Origin: JBGTFE01 sp036403235
GTDB taxonomy: Bacteria; Acidobacteriota; Blastocatellia; Pyrinomonadales; Pyrinomonadaceae
Reading direction: 5' to 3'
Assembly: GCA_036403235.1 (NCBI GenBank)
Contig: DASWRI010000037.1
Location: forward strand, 1-46,458
Length of the DNA: 46,458 nt
Shown here: positions 8,489 to 15,952 of the stretch, one piece after another
Numbering within the stretch: the stretch's first letter is position 1
Layout: every line of letters starts with the position of its first letter
Position numbers and translations under genes: made by a program
Notes under the pieces: generated by a model
What the model was told of the DNA's origin: nothing
The model's input: only the letters and a program-made list of their open reading frames with translations
Database searches by the model: none

Positions 8489-9886
8489 TTATTCGTTTGA
8501 GCCGCGCATTTGTGCCGAAAGCGTGCGAATGTGGTGTTTGTCGAGCAAATGTCGCAAGGAGCGAACTTGCATCTGCAAAAGCTCGGCGGCGCGCGTCTGG
8601 TTTCCGCCGGTGCGCTGGAGCGCTTCGACGACGTATGTTTTTTCCAGATTTTCGAGATGCGTGGCGAGATTTATGCCGTCGTCCGGAAAATCGAATTCGT
8701 TGCGGATGCGCTCCGGATTATAGTTGGTTATGTGTTCGGGCAGGCGTTCGGGCTGGATTTCCTCGGTTTTTTCGAGCGCGACGGCGCGCTCAATCGTGTG
8801 TTCGAGCTCGCGGACGTTGCCGTGCCACGTGTAATTTTCCAGAATCTGCATCGCCTTCTGCGAGATGGAAAGCTGGCGGCCGGTCTGGTCGCAGAATTTT
8901 TTGATAAAGTGACTGACGAGGTCGGAGATGTCTTCGGTGCGGTCGCGCAGAGGCGGCAGGGAAATCGGGATGACCGAGATTCGATAAAACAAATCTTCGC
9001 GAAAGCTGCCGTCCCCGGACATCGCTTTCAAATCGCGGTTGGTCGCGGCGATGACGCGCGTATCGATCGGAAGCTCATCGTGCGCGCCGACCGGACGCAC
9101 GCGGCGCTCCTGCAAAACGCGCAAAAGCTTGACCTGCATGGCGGGCGACATTTCGCCGATTTCGTCGAGAAAAATCGTTCCTTTGTGGGCTGCCTCGAAA
9201 AGTCCCTTGCGGTTTGTGTTCGCGCCCGTAAACGAGCCTTTGACGTAGCCGAAAAGCTCCGATTCGAGCAGCGTTTCGGTAAACGCGCCGCAGTTTATCG
9301 AGATAAAAGGTTTTTCGGCGCGCGGTGACAAATCGTGAATCGCGCGCGCGACCAGTTCTTTTCCCGTACCGGATTCGCCCTGAATCAAAATCGTCGATTG
9401 AACTTCGGCGACCGTTTCAATCATTTGATATACGGCCTGCATTTTGTCAGAATGCCCGATGATGTTGCGGACGCTTCCGCGCTCGCGCTGGGCGCGTTTG
9501 AAAGCGCGGTTTTCGGTGATTAAAACCTGCTTTTCGAGCGCTTTTTTGACGATGATTTTCAGTTCTTCGACGTCGAACGGCTTTTGGATAAAATCGTCCG
9601 CGCCGAGCTTGAAGGCTTCGCGCGCCGTGTCGACCGTCGCAAACGCGGTCATCAAAACGACGCCGACGTCGGGCAAAAATTCACGCGCCGCGCGCAGCAA
9701 TTCGATGCCGTCCATATCGGGCATCCGAACGTCGGTGATAATCACATCGGCGGGTTCTTCCTGCAATTTCGTAATCGCGTCGCGGCCGTTCATCGCCGTC
9801 CGGATGTTAAACCCGTCGCCTTCAAAAACAAGACTCAAAAGCTGCCGGTAGCTCTGTTCATCGTCAACAATAAGTAAGTTAGCCAT
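8489..9886 (-). CDS. pilR: Sigma-54-dependent response regulator, PilR/NtrC family
   Basis: This 465-aa activator has three domains. The receiver (1-120) has the phospho-acceptor Asp52 in ITDVRMPDMDG and the conserved Lys in QKPF. The AAA+ domain (145-380) has Walker A GESGTGKE at 170-177, the sigma-54 contact loop GSFTGA at 217-222 (usually GAFTGA) and Walker B IFLDEI at 238-243. The C-terminal Fis-type helix-turn-helix contains TGGNQTRAAELLQMQVRSL. The gene follows the histidine kinase (11750-10008) on the same strand with a 121-bp gap. With two pilin genes carrying sigma-54-like promoters about 2 kb away, PilR is the likely role. The gene name is inferred from context; other NtrC-family names are possible. 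Confidence 0.85.
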   Translation of the reverse strand: MANLLIVDDEQSYRQLLSLVFEGDGFNIRTAMNGRDAITKLQEEPADVIITDVRMPDMDGIELLRAAREFLPDVGVVLMTAFATVDTAREAFKLGADDFIQKPFDVEELKIIVKKALEKQVLITENRAFKRAQRERGSVRNIIGHSDKMQAVYQMIETVAEVQSTILIQGESGTGKELVARAIHDLSPRAEKPFISINCGAFTETLLESELFGYVKGSFTGANTNRKGLFEAAHKGTIFLDEIGEMSPAMQVKLLRVLQERRVRPVGAHDELPIDTRVIAATNRDLKAMSGDGSFREDLFYRISVIPISLPPLRDRTEDISDLVSHFIKKFCDQTGRQLSISQKAMQILENYTWHGNVRELEHTIERAVALEKTEEIQPERLPEHITNYNPERIRNEFDFPDDGINLATHLENLEKTYVVEALQRTGGNQTRAAELLQMQVRSLRHLLDKHHIRTLSAQMRGSNE

Positions 9887-10007
9887 TAAAATCTAAATAG
9901 GAAAAAGTAGGAATTGACAGATTGGGTAAACGGAGAATTTCCGCTTTTGTCTATTTTTACAGATAAACGGCGTTTGTTCAAGAAAAAAATTCCGCTCGTT
10001 TATTTAA

Positions 10008-11750
10008 TCATTTCTTGACGGTCAAAAAATCTTCCAGCCGCGAGCTTCTGGTTGCCGATTCTTCTTTTCCGTTTTCGTCGGGCGCGCCCTGCGAGCGAAA
10101 TTCGGTCGGAAGCTCGATAGTGATGGTCGTCCCGTCGCCCTCGCGGCTTCTGACGTTGATGCTGCCGCTGTGGTCGCGGATGATTTGATAGACGATTGAA
10201 AGACCAAGACCGGTTCCGCCGGTTGTCGAGGTGGAAAAAGGCTCGAAAAGCTGCTCGACCTGTTCGGGCGGCATTCCGCGTCCGGTGTCGGCAAAAAGAA
10301 TCCTGATGCGCTCGCCGCCGATTTTTTCGAGCGTCACGCGCAGAGTTCCGCCGTCGGTCATCGCCTGAATCGAGTTGCGCGCCAGATTCCAGAAAATTTG
10401 TTTGAGCTGCGTCGGGTCGGCCGAAATCATCATCGGATTTTCGGGCAGAACGGCTTCAAGTGTGTGATTTTCCGCGACGTCCGGGCTGTGTTTTAAAAGC
10501 GTAAACGTATCGTTGATGGCTTCGCGCACGTCGATTTCCGAAAAATTGCTGACGCGCGGGCGCGCGTAAGTCAGAAAATTGGTGATGATTTTATTCAAGC
10601 GGTCTGACTCGCGCAAAATTATTTCCATCAAGGCGGCCTGCGAAGATTCGGGCGGCGTCTGCGACTGCAAAACCTGAATCGCGCCGCGCATCGCGCCGAG
10701 CGGATTGCGGATTTCGTGCGCCAGACCGGCCGCGACGCGCCCGACCGCTGCAAGGCGGTCTTTGCGCCGCCCGCTTTCTTCAATCGAGCGAATTTCCGTC
10801 AAATCCTGAAACGTGATAATCAATCCGGTCGTCTCGCCCGATTCTGCGTAAAGCGGCGAAACGCCGTAGCCGACGCGAACGGCAAAGCCTTCGGGCGTTA
10901 TCACGTCGGTTTCAAAACGCGGCGGCTGGTCGCCCGATTCGGTCGCGTCGAGCGCATCTTTTATCGGCAGCTTGATGTCGCCGAACAGCGAGTAGACCGA
11001 TTTCCCGCGCATTTCTTCCGCCGAATGACCGGTAATCTCGGAAGCGGTCGCGTTAAATGTGTAGATGTTTCCTTCCAAATCGGTCGTTATCAGGCCCGAA
11101 CGAATCGATTCGACGATGCGTTCGTGCAGAACGCGCAAATTCGCCAGCGTTTTGGTTGTTTCGCGGAGTTTTTCGCCCGAAGCGTGACGGTCTGAGAGAC
11201 GCGAAGCGAGCAAACCGACGACAAAAAACGCGACGTCGTTAAATCCGATAATCTGAATCGTCTTCGACGGTTCGGGCGTTACGCCGAGCGAGCGGAGCAA
11301 GCCGGAAGCAACCGCTACGGACAAAATCGTGAACAAAAAAACGCAGAACGAAGACATCAGGAGCGTCTCGCGCGCCGACAGAAAAATGCTCGAAATGCTG
11401 ATGGAAACGATATACAGCATTATATACGGCGAAGTTAAATCGCCCGTTCGCCAGACGAGCCACGTTATCAGGAGCGCGTCGAGCATAAACTGGACGCGAA
11501 TCTGCCACGCGTAGCTTTTGCTCAGTCGAAGCACGAAAAAATAGACAATCGTGAGCCCGACCGAGATTAAAAAAATCAAAAAAAGATACTGCGGAAAATT
11601 ATCGAGCGAGAGACGCAGATTGCCGCCGCTGTTGTAAATCCAGCTCGCCACCAGCAGCAGAAAAATCACCAGCAGACGCCCGATAATCAAAGTCTGAATT
11701 TTCTGCGTCAGGTTGTTTTCGTTCGAAAAAAACTTTTCGTTAAATTTCAT
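10008..11750 (-). CDS. pilS: Membrane histidine kinase, PilS-like
   Basis: This 580-aa sensor has about six N-terminal membrane helices (residues 20-185) with only short loops between them, as in PilS. A PAS domain follows (about 205-315, NIYTFNATASEITGHSAEEM). The HisKA helix carries the phospho-acceptor His345 in AGLAHEIRNPLGAMRG. The ATPase domain has N-box WNLARNSIQAM, G1 FADTGRGMPPEQ and G2 GGTGLGLSIVYQI. It lies directly upstream of the response regulator and should phosphorylate it. The signal is probably sensed in the membrane, because no large periplasmic domain is present. No Shine-Dalgarno is seen before the ATG at 11750. Confidence 0.85.
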   Translation of the reverse strand: MKFNEKFFSNENNLTQKIQTLIIGRLLVIFLLLVASWIYNSGGNLRLSLDNFPQYLFLIFLISVGLTIVYFFVLRLSKSYAWQIRVQFMLDALLITWLVWRTGDLTSPYIMLYIVSISISSIFLSARETLLMSSFCVFLFTILSVAVASGLLRSLGVTPEPSKTIQIIGFNDVAFFVVGLLASRLSDRHASGEKLRETTKTLANLRVLHERIVESIRSGLITTDLEGNIYTFNATASEITGHSAEEMRGKSVYSLFGDIKLPIKDALDATESGDQPPRFETDVITPEGFAVRVGYGVSPLYAESGETTGLIITFQDLTEIRSIEESGRRKDRLAAVGRVAAGLAHEIRNPLGAMRGAIQVLQSQTPPESSQAALMEIILRESDRLNKIITNFLTYARPRVSNFSEIDVREAINDTFTLLKHSPDVAENHTLEAVLPENPMMISADPTQLKQIFWNLARNSIQAMTDGGTLRVTLEKIGGERIRILFADTGRGMPPEQVEQLFEPFSTSTTGGTGLGLSIVYQIIRDHSGSINVRSREGDGTTITIELPTEFRSQGAPDENGKEESATRSSRLEDFLTVKK

Positions 11751-11776
11751 CGATTTGACATTTTAATAAACGATAA

Positions 11777-12154
11777 ATGATAAATGTATTGATGAATGAA
11801 TTTGACCAACGCCCCTGGGGAAACTACACGGTTCTCGACGAAGGCGAAAATTTTAAAGTAAAAAGAATAGAAGTTTTGCCCGAAAAGCGTCTCAGCTACC
11901 AGAGCCACACGCGCCGCGCCGAGCACTGGTTCGTCGTGCGCGGCACTGCTAAAGTAACATTAAACGACCGGACTATCATAGTCAAAGCAGGCGAATCAAT
12001 CGATATCAAAACCGGCGACAAGCACCGCGTCGAAAACCCGGACGCTGAAGAACTGCTCGTATTTATCGAAACGCAAACCGGCGATTATTTCGGCGAAGAC
12101 GACATCGAACGCTACGAAGACGACTTTGGAAGAATAGAAACAATTACGGATTAA
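11777..12154 (+). CDS. Cupin protein, phosphomannose isomerase type II-like
   Basis: This 125-aa single-domain cupin matches the C-terminal domain of bifunctional mannose-1-phosphate guanylyltransferase/mannose-6-phosphate isomerases. The metal-site motif is seen as SYQSHTRRAEHWFVVRGTAKVT, with the second His in KHRVENP. The protein begins RPWGNYTVLDEG, usual for this family. A mannose-phosphate isomerase or sugar-binding role fits the neighbouring heptose/LPS genes, but is inference. The start is uncertain: ATG at 11777 or at 11792 (MNEFDQRPWG), neither with a ribosome site. Its last codons (ETITD) are part of a heptad-repeat array shared with the convergent gmhB end. Confidence 0.75.
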   Translation: MINVLMNEFDQRPWGNYTVLDEGENFKVKRIEVLPEKRLSYQSHTRRAEHWFVVRGTAKVTLNDRTIIVKAGESIDIKTGDKHRVENPDAEELLVFIETQTGDYFGEDDIERYEDDFGRIETITD

Positions 12155-12213
12155 CAATTACGAATTACGAATTAAAAACCAGCTTTCTTTAATTAGTCTT
12201 TCGTAATTGTTTT
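12139..12213. repeat. Heptad palindrome across the 3' ends of cupin and gmhB
   Basis: Five in-register 7-nt words run from 12140 to 12174: ACAATTA, CGGATTA, ACAATTA, CGAATTA and CGAATTA. The inverted counterpart TTCGTAATTGTT lies at 12200-12211 inside the gmhB 3' end. The first words encode the last residues of the cupin, the inverted arm encodes the last residues of GmhB, and the copies between are non-coding. It can serve both converging transcripts. Confidence 0.75.
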
Positions 12214-12756
12214 AACCGCTTCGAGCAGATTCTCCGCAACCACGTCGGGTTTGCGTTCCAGTGTTTCGAGCGCTTTCTGACCGTAGCCGGTCAAAACGAG
12301 CGCGGTTTTTATTTTGGCGTTAAAGCCCGTCTCAATATCGATGGCTTTGTCGCCGATTATCCACGAATTTTCCAAATCAATCGCAAAATTGGCGCAGGCC
12401 GTTTCTATCATTCCGACATTCGGCTTGCGGCAATCGCAGCCGTCGGTCGGCAGATGCGGGCAGAAATAAAATTGGTCGAGCTTGCCGGTTAATTCTTCCT
12501 GAATCTTTTCGTGAATCTCGTGCATCGCCGATTCCGCGAAGATTTTGCGAGCGATGCCCGATTGATTTGTGACGACGATTATCAAAAAGCCTTTTTCCTT
12601 CAAAAGTTCAATCGCTTCGGCGGTAAAAGAAAAAAAACGCAAATCTTCGACGCGCGAGAGAAAATTTACCTCTTTAATCAACGTCCCGTCGCGGTCGATA
12701 AAAACGGCGGGCGATTTTTGATTTTTGATTTTTGATTTTTGATTTTCTGTCTTCAT
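12193..12756 (-). CDS. gmhB: D-glycero-D-manno-heptose 1,7-bisphosphate 7-phosphatase
   Basis: This 187-aa HAD-superfamily phosphatase makes heptose 1-phosphate for the ADP-heptose of LPS core. Motif I is FIDRDGT (nucleophile Asp and acid Asp), motif II is VVTNQSG, the zinc loop is CPHLPTDGCDC as in GmhB, and the late acidic motif is IGDKAIDIETG. Its ATG overlaps the stop of waaF as ATGA, so the two are translationally coupled. The first 15 residues (KTENQKSKIKNQKS) are encoded by a tandem 7-nt repeat (12713-12747). No other start exists downstream before the catalytic motif. A related histidinol-phosphatase role is possible but less likely next to a heptosyltransferase. Confidence 0.85.
   Translation of the reverse strand: MKTENQKSKIKNQKSPAVFIDRDGTLIKEVNFLSRVEDLRFFSFTAEAIELLKEKGFLIIVVTNQSGIARKIFAESAMHEIHEKIQEELTGKLDQFYFCPHLPTDGCDCRKPNVGMIETACANFAIDLENSWIIGDKAIDIETGFNAKIKTALVLTGYGQKALETLERKPDVVAENLLEAVKTITKD
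12713..12747. repeat. Tandem heptad repeat (GATTTTT) encoding the GmhB N-terminus
   Basis: Units GATTTTT start at 12713, 12720, 12727 and 12734, followed by a variant GATTTTC at 12741. Seven is not a multiple of three, so each copy is read in a different frame, giving the Lys/Gln/Asn/Ser-rich leader of GmhB. No inverted arm is present, unlike most related elements. Confidence 0.85.
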
Positions 12757-13793
12757 CTGTCAAACTCTGCGTTTAATTTCCTCTTCGCTTTCTCGAAAAC
12801 TTCGTCCGCCGAAATCCTGGTCATGCAGCGATGGTCGATTGGACAATCGCGGAGCATGCACGGCGCGCATTCCACCTTTTTTCTGATAATTTCCGAGCCG
12901 ATTGGCTGCGTCGTCCGTTCGTCGGTCGGGCCGAAAATTACAAGAGTTTGTGTCCCGACGGCGGGCGCGACGTGCGCCAGACCCGTATCATTTGAAACGA
13001 GCAGGTCAATTTCGCTCAAAACGGCGACCGCCTCGGAAAGATTTGTTTTTCCCGTCAAAATTACGGGCTTTGCCAGTGATTTCTCAAAAACTTCGCGCGA
13101 AACTTTCAATTCATCTTTTGTCCCGACTAGAACGACGTTTGCGCCGAGCTCGTTTTGCAGCCTGTCGTTTAGCCGCGCGTAACTTTCCGTGTGCCAGCGC
13201 TTTGCCCGCGAATTGGTTGAGCCGACGCCGAGCGCGATTGTTTTTTTCGACAAATCGACTCCGTTTTTCGCCAGAATCTCTTTTGCCGTGGCTCTTCTCT
13301 CGGCCGAAACGCTCAAATCCAGACGCGGCGCGGCTGTCAAAACTGTCTGCGTTCCGAAATAGCTTTTTTCGATTTCGGCGACGAGATTTAAATAATAAAA
13401 AACTTCGTGCCGCTCGTTTTTCCAGCCGGGAATCTCAACCGCGTTTGAAAGCAGAAAACTCCTGCCGTCGCGGGCGTAGCCGAAGCGTTTCGGGATTTGC
13501 GCAAGCCGCACAATTAAAGCCGATTCGAGCGAATTCGGAAACAAAACAGCCAAATCAAATTCGTGTTCTCGAAGGATTTTCGATTGTTCGAGAATCGTTT
13601 TTATTTTCGATTTTTCCGGCTCGTAGGTGAGAATTTCGTCGATAAAATCAGCGTCCTCGAAAATTCCTCTGGCCCACGAGCGCGTGTGCAGAGCGATGTG
13701 TGATTCGGGAAAAATGCGCCGCAGTTCGCGCAAAGCGGGAATCGTCATCACCGCATCTCCGACCCAATTTGTTCCGCGCACGAGAATTTTCAC
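12753..13793 (-). CDS. waaF: ADP-heptose:LPS heptosyltransferase (GT9 family)
   Basis: This 346-aa cytoplasmic GT-B glycosyltransferase adds heptose to the lipid A-core. It begins MKILVRGTNWVGDAVMTIPA, the usual start of heptosyltransferase II. The donor-site region is SNDTGLAHVAPAVGTQTLVIFGPTDE with the typical T-D-x-x-R-T-x-P tail. The segment ECAPCMLRDCPIDHRCM has the Cys cluster common in WaaF. It is the middle gene of epimerase-waaF-gmhB on the minus strand, overlapping gmhB by 4 nt. Whether it is heptosyltransferase I, II or another GT9 enzyme cannot be settled here. Confidence 0.85.
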   Translation of the reverse strand: MKILVRGTNWVGDAVMTIPALRELRRIFPESHIALHTRSWARGIFEDADFIDEILTYEPEKSKIKTILEQSKILREHEFDLAVLFPNSLESALIVRLAQIPKRFGYARDGRSFLLSNAVEIPGWKNERHEVFYYLNLVAEIEKSYFGTQTVLTAAPRLDLSVSAERRATAKEILAKNGVDLSKKTIALGVGSTNSRAKRWHTESYARLNDRLQNELGANVVLVGTKDELKVSREVFEKSLAKPVILTGKTNLSEAVAVLSEIDLLVSNDTGLAHVAPAVGTQTLVIFGPTDERTTQPIGSEIIRKKVECAPCMLRDCPIDHRCMTRISADEVFEKAKRKLNAEFDR

Positions 13794-13808
13794 AAAATAA
13801 TTTTAACG

Positions 13809-13916
13809 CAAAAAGAAAATAGCCCGCTGATAAACACGAATTAGGCGGATTATCGCCGATAAATTATTTTACAAAAATCTGCGTCAATCCGCGTTTATCT
13901 GCGGACTATTTTCTTA
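13809..13916. repeat. Long imperfect hairpin between epimerase and waaF
   Basis: AAGAAAATAG near 13814 pairs with CTATTTTCTT at 13905-13914. Inside this, CCGCTGATAAACACGAATT pairs with AATCCGCGTTTATCTGCGG at three mismatches. The right arm repeats a word of about 10 nt (AATCTGCGTC, AATCCGCGTT, TATCTGCGG). The outer arm includes part of the epimerase stop codon (13914-13916). It may act as a terminator or RNA-stability element between two same-strand genes. Confidence 0.6.
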
Positions 13917-14756
13917 AAAAAGTGTTTTCAAACCTTCGTCGAGATTAATCTCCGGCGTCCAATCCAGCTCCTGCGTAATCAAGCCTAAGTCGGAAACGTA
14001 ATTCATCGGAACCGGCGCGGGCAGAGGATTTTCTTCGTCGATGACGGCCTGGAGACTGGAAATTTCCTCGAGCTTTGCGACCAGCTCGCGCAAATTAAGC
14101 GCGTTTTCGCGGCCGCCGCCCAAATTATAAAGACCGTGCCGAATGACCGAATCGACGAAGGCGCGGCAGGCGCGCGCGAAATCTTCGACCGACAGCAAAT
14201 CGCGCCGCGCCGCGCCGCCGGCGGGCAGACGCAAACGCTCGCCCTTGTTGATGGCGTCGACGTAATGCGAGACGAAATTAGGCGTGTTGCCTTCCGAATT
14301 CGGCGCGTAAACGGTCGAAAGCCGGAAAATGCACGAGCGAAAATTGTTTTGATGCGCGTAAAAATCGACGTAGCGCTCGGCAATCAGCTTCGACCATTCG
14401 AGCGCCGACTGGCCGGAATAAATTGTCGGGCACATTTCGGGAACTTCAAAATAATTATCGGCAAATCTGCCGTAAACGTCTTTTGTCGAAGCGAAAATAA
14501 AGACGGAATTTTCTTTCATCGAGCGAAGCAGATTTATCGTGCCTTCGACATTGGTTAAAAAAACTTCTTCGGCCGCATCGGGCGATTTGTCGAGATGCGC
14601 GGCGAGATGAATGACGACGTCGTAATCGCTTGCCGCCTGCGCGTCCTGCAAATTCAATAAATCGAGATTCGAGCGCCGCGAAAAATCGTCGGCGTCGAAA
14701 AACTTTCGAACGTGAGTTCCTAAAAAACCGCTTCCGCCGGTAACGAGAATTTTCAT
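13914..14756 (-). CDS. NAD(P)-dependent sugar epimerase/dehydratase family protein
   Basis: This 280-aa extended-SDR protein has an N-terminal Rossmann motif (TGGSGFLGTH, residues 6-15), an Asp-rich loop, VIHLAAH and IFASTKDVYG, typical of nucleotide-sugar epimerases. The catalytic Tyr-x-x-x-Lys is unusual: the Lys lies in LEWSKLIAERY, but four residues before it there is Leu, not Tyr. A nearby Tyr in TIYSGQS may substitute. It lies upstream of waaF and gmhB on the same strand, so a nucleotide-sugar role in LPS or glycan synthesis is likely. Substrate and activity are unresolved. Confidence 0.75.
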   Translation of the reverse strand: MKILVTGGSGFLGTHVRKFFDADDFSRRSNLDLLNLQDAQAASDYDVVIHLAAHLDKSPDAAEEVFLTNVEGTINLLRSMKENSVFIFASTKDVYGRFADNYFEVPEMCPTIYSGQSALEWSKLIAERYVDFYAHQNNFRSCIFRLSTVYAPNSEGNTPNFVSHYVDAINKGERLRLPAGGAARRDLLSVEDFARACRAFVDSVIRHGLYNLGGGRENALNLRELVAKLEEISSLQAVIDEENPLPAPVPMNYVSDLGLITQELDWTPEINLDEGLKTLF

Positions 14757-14778
14757 TAATAATGTTTCCTAAAAGATG

Positions 14779-14823
14779 TTGGATACTGGATGCCGGATTT
14801 CAGTTTTCCCAGCATCCGGCATC
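14779..14823. repeat. Heptad palindrome (GGAT words)
   Basis: Words TTGGATA (14779), CTGGATG (14786) and CCGGATT (14793) face CAGCATC (14810) and CGGCATC (14817). The core 10-bp stem is 14789-14798 with 14814-14823. It lies 5 nt past the channel gene stop (14828) and before the epimerase start (14756), on the minus strand. Confidence 0.7.
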
Positions 14824-14827
14824 TTCT

Positions 14828-15842
14828 TCACTTGCTTATTTCCACCAATTTTTTCATCTGCTCGGCTTTTCCGATGACAATCAGCAAATCGCCCGCGCAG
14901 ATGCGCGTGTCGGCCGACGGCTGGTAAATCATCTCGCCGTTTTTGTGCCGGATGGCGACAACAAATAAATTTAACTCCGAGCTGATATTTGTGTCTTTTA
15001 ATTCTTTATCGACGTAAACGGACGACTGTTTGACGGCGATTTCCTCGAAAACCAAATCGAGCGTTTCCGCCACAATCGAATCCATAAAGTCTGCAATCGC
15101 GGGTTTTAAAAGCTCGCGATACATTGTTACACCTCCGATAATCGTCGGCGCGACGACGCGATTTGCTCCGGCGAGAATCAATTTCGGCTCGGCTTGTTCC
15201 TCGACGGCGCGCGACGATGTGGAGATGCTCGTTCAGCCCGCGCGCAATCAAAACGACGTAAACGTTGTCGGCATCATTCGGTAGACAGCTTGCAAGCCCG
15301 CGCGCGTGTTTGATTCCGGCTTTTAAGAGAGTTTCTTCGATTGTCGCGTCGCCGGTTATGATGCGCAAACCGCCTTCGTCAAACTCGACGACCTTTTTAG
15401 AGTCGCTTTCGATAATCACGAATTGGCGATTTTCCTTTTGCAGGTTGCGGATGATTCGTCGTCCGATGCGGCCCGCGCCGCAGACGATATAGTGATTTTG
15501 GAGCTTTTCCATTTCCTTTTCTTTCTGGCGGATGCCGAGCGCCTCGATAATTTCGGATTGTATCACCGATTGCGCGAGAACGGTCAGCGCGTAGAGAACC
15601 GTTCCGCCGCCGATGAGCATAAAGGTTATCGCAAAAATTCTCCCGATTGTAGTTTTTGGCGTGACGTCGCCGTAGCCGACGGTCGTGACGGTTTCGGTCG
15701 CCAGATAAAAACTGTCTAAAAGTGAAAATCCTTCGATTAAGTAAAATCCGACAGCGCCGAAAGTGATGGCGACGATAATCGCGCCGCTCGCAAAAAAAAG
15801 CCGACGCTGAATTGTCTTTGTAAGTGCCGGGAAAAGTTTCAT
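14828..15842 (-). pseudogene. Two-helix potassium channel with RCK (TrkA) domains, frameshifted
   Basis: Residues 1-95 form a two-helix pore with the selectivity filter TVTTVGYGDVTP between helices RRLFFASGAIIVAITFGAVG and TFMLIGGGTVLYALTV. A TrkA-N (RCK) domain follows with the NAD-binding motif YIVCGAGRIGRRI and ESDSKKV. This frame runs into LHIVARRRGTSRAEI, which is out of register. The family continuation EEQAEPK, AGANRVVAPTIIGG and a TrkA-C domain (LLIVIGKAEQMKKLVEIS) lies in another frame ending at 14828. The break is at 15203-15215 in a GCGCGC run; two missing bases (GC) would restore an intact protein of about 338 aa of MthK type. It is mutation or sequencing error. Confidence 0.8.
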
Positions 15843-15952
15843 TTTGCAGCTCGAAAGAAAACGCTAGACACAATCGGCAAAAAACTTATAAAATTTTACA
15901 AGGCAACCGCCAAAAACAAAACCCTCACTAATCTTTTTAAGACAAACCCGAA

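Noticed and set aside
8510..9328. Open frame of 272 codons opposite the sigma-54 activator
   Set aside because: It mirrors the AAA+ domain coding strand and has no independent start signal or motif.
12902..13630. Open frame of 242 codons opposite waaF
   Set aside because: It is antisense to a conserved glycosyltransferase, with Arg/Ser-rich low-complexity composition.
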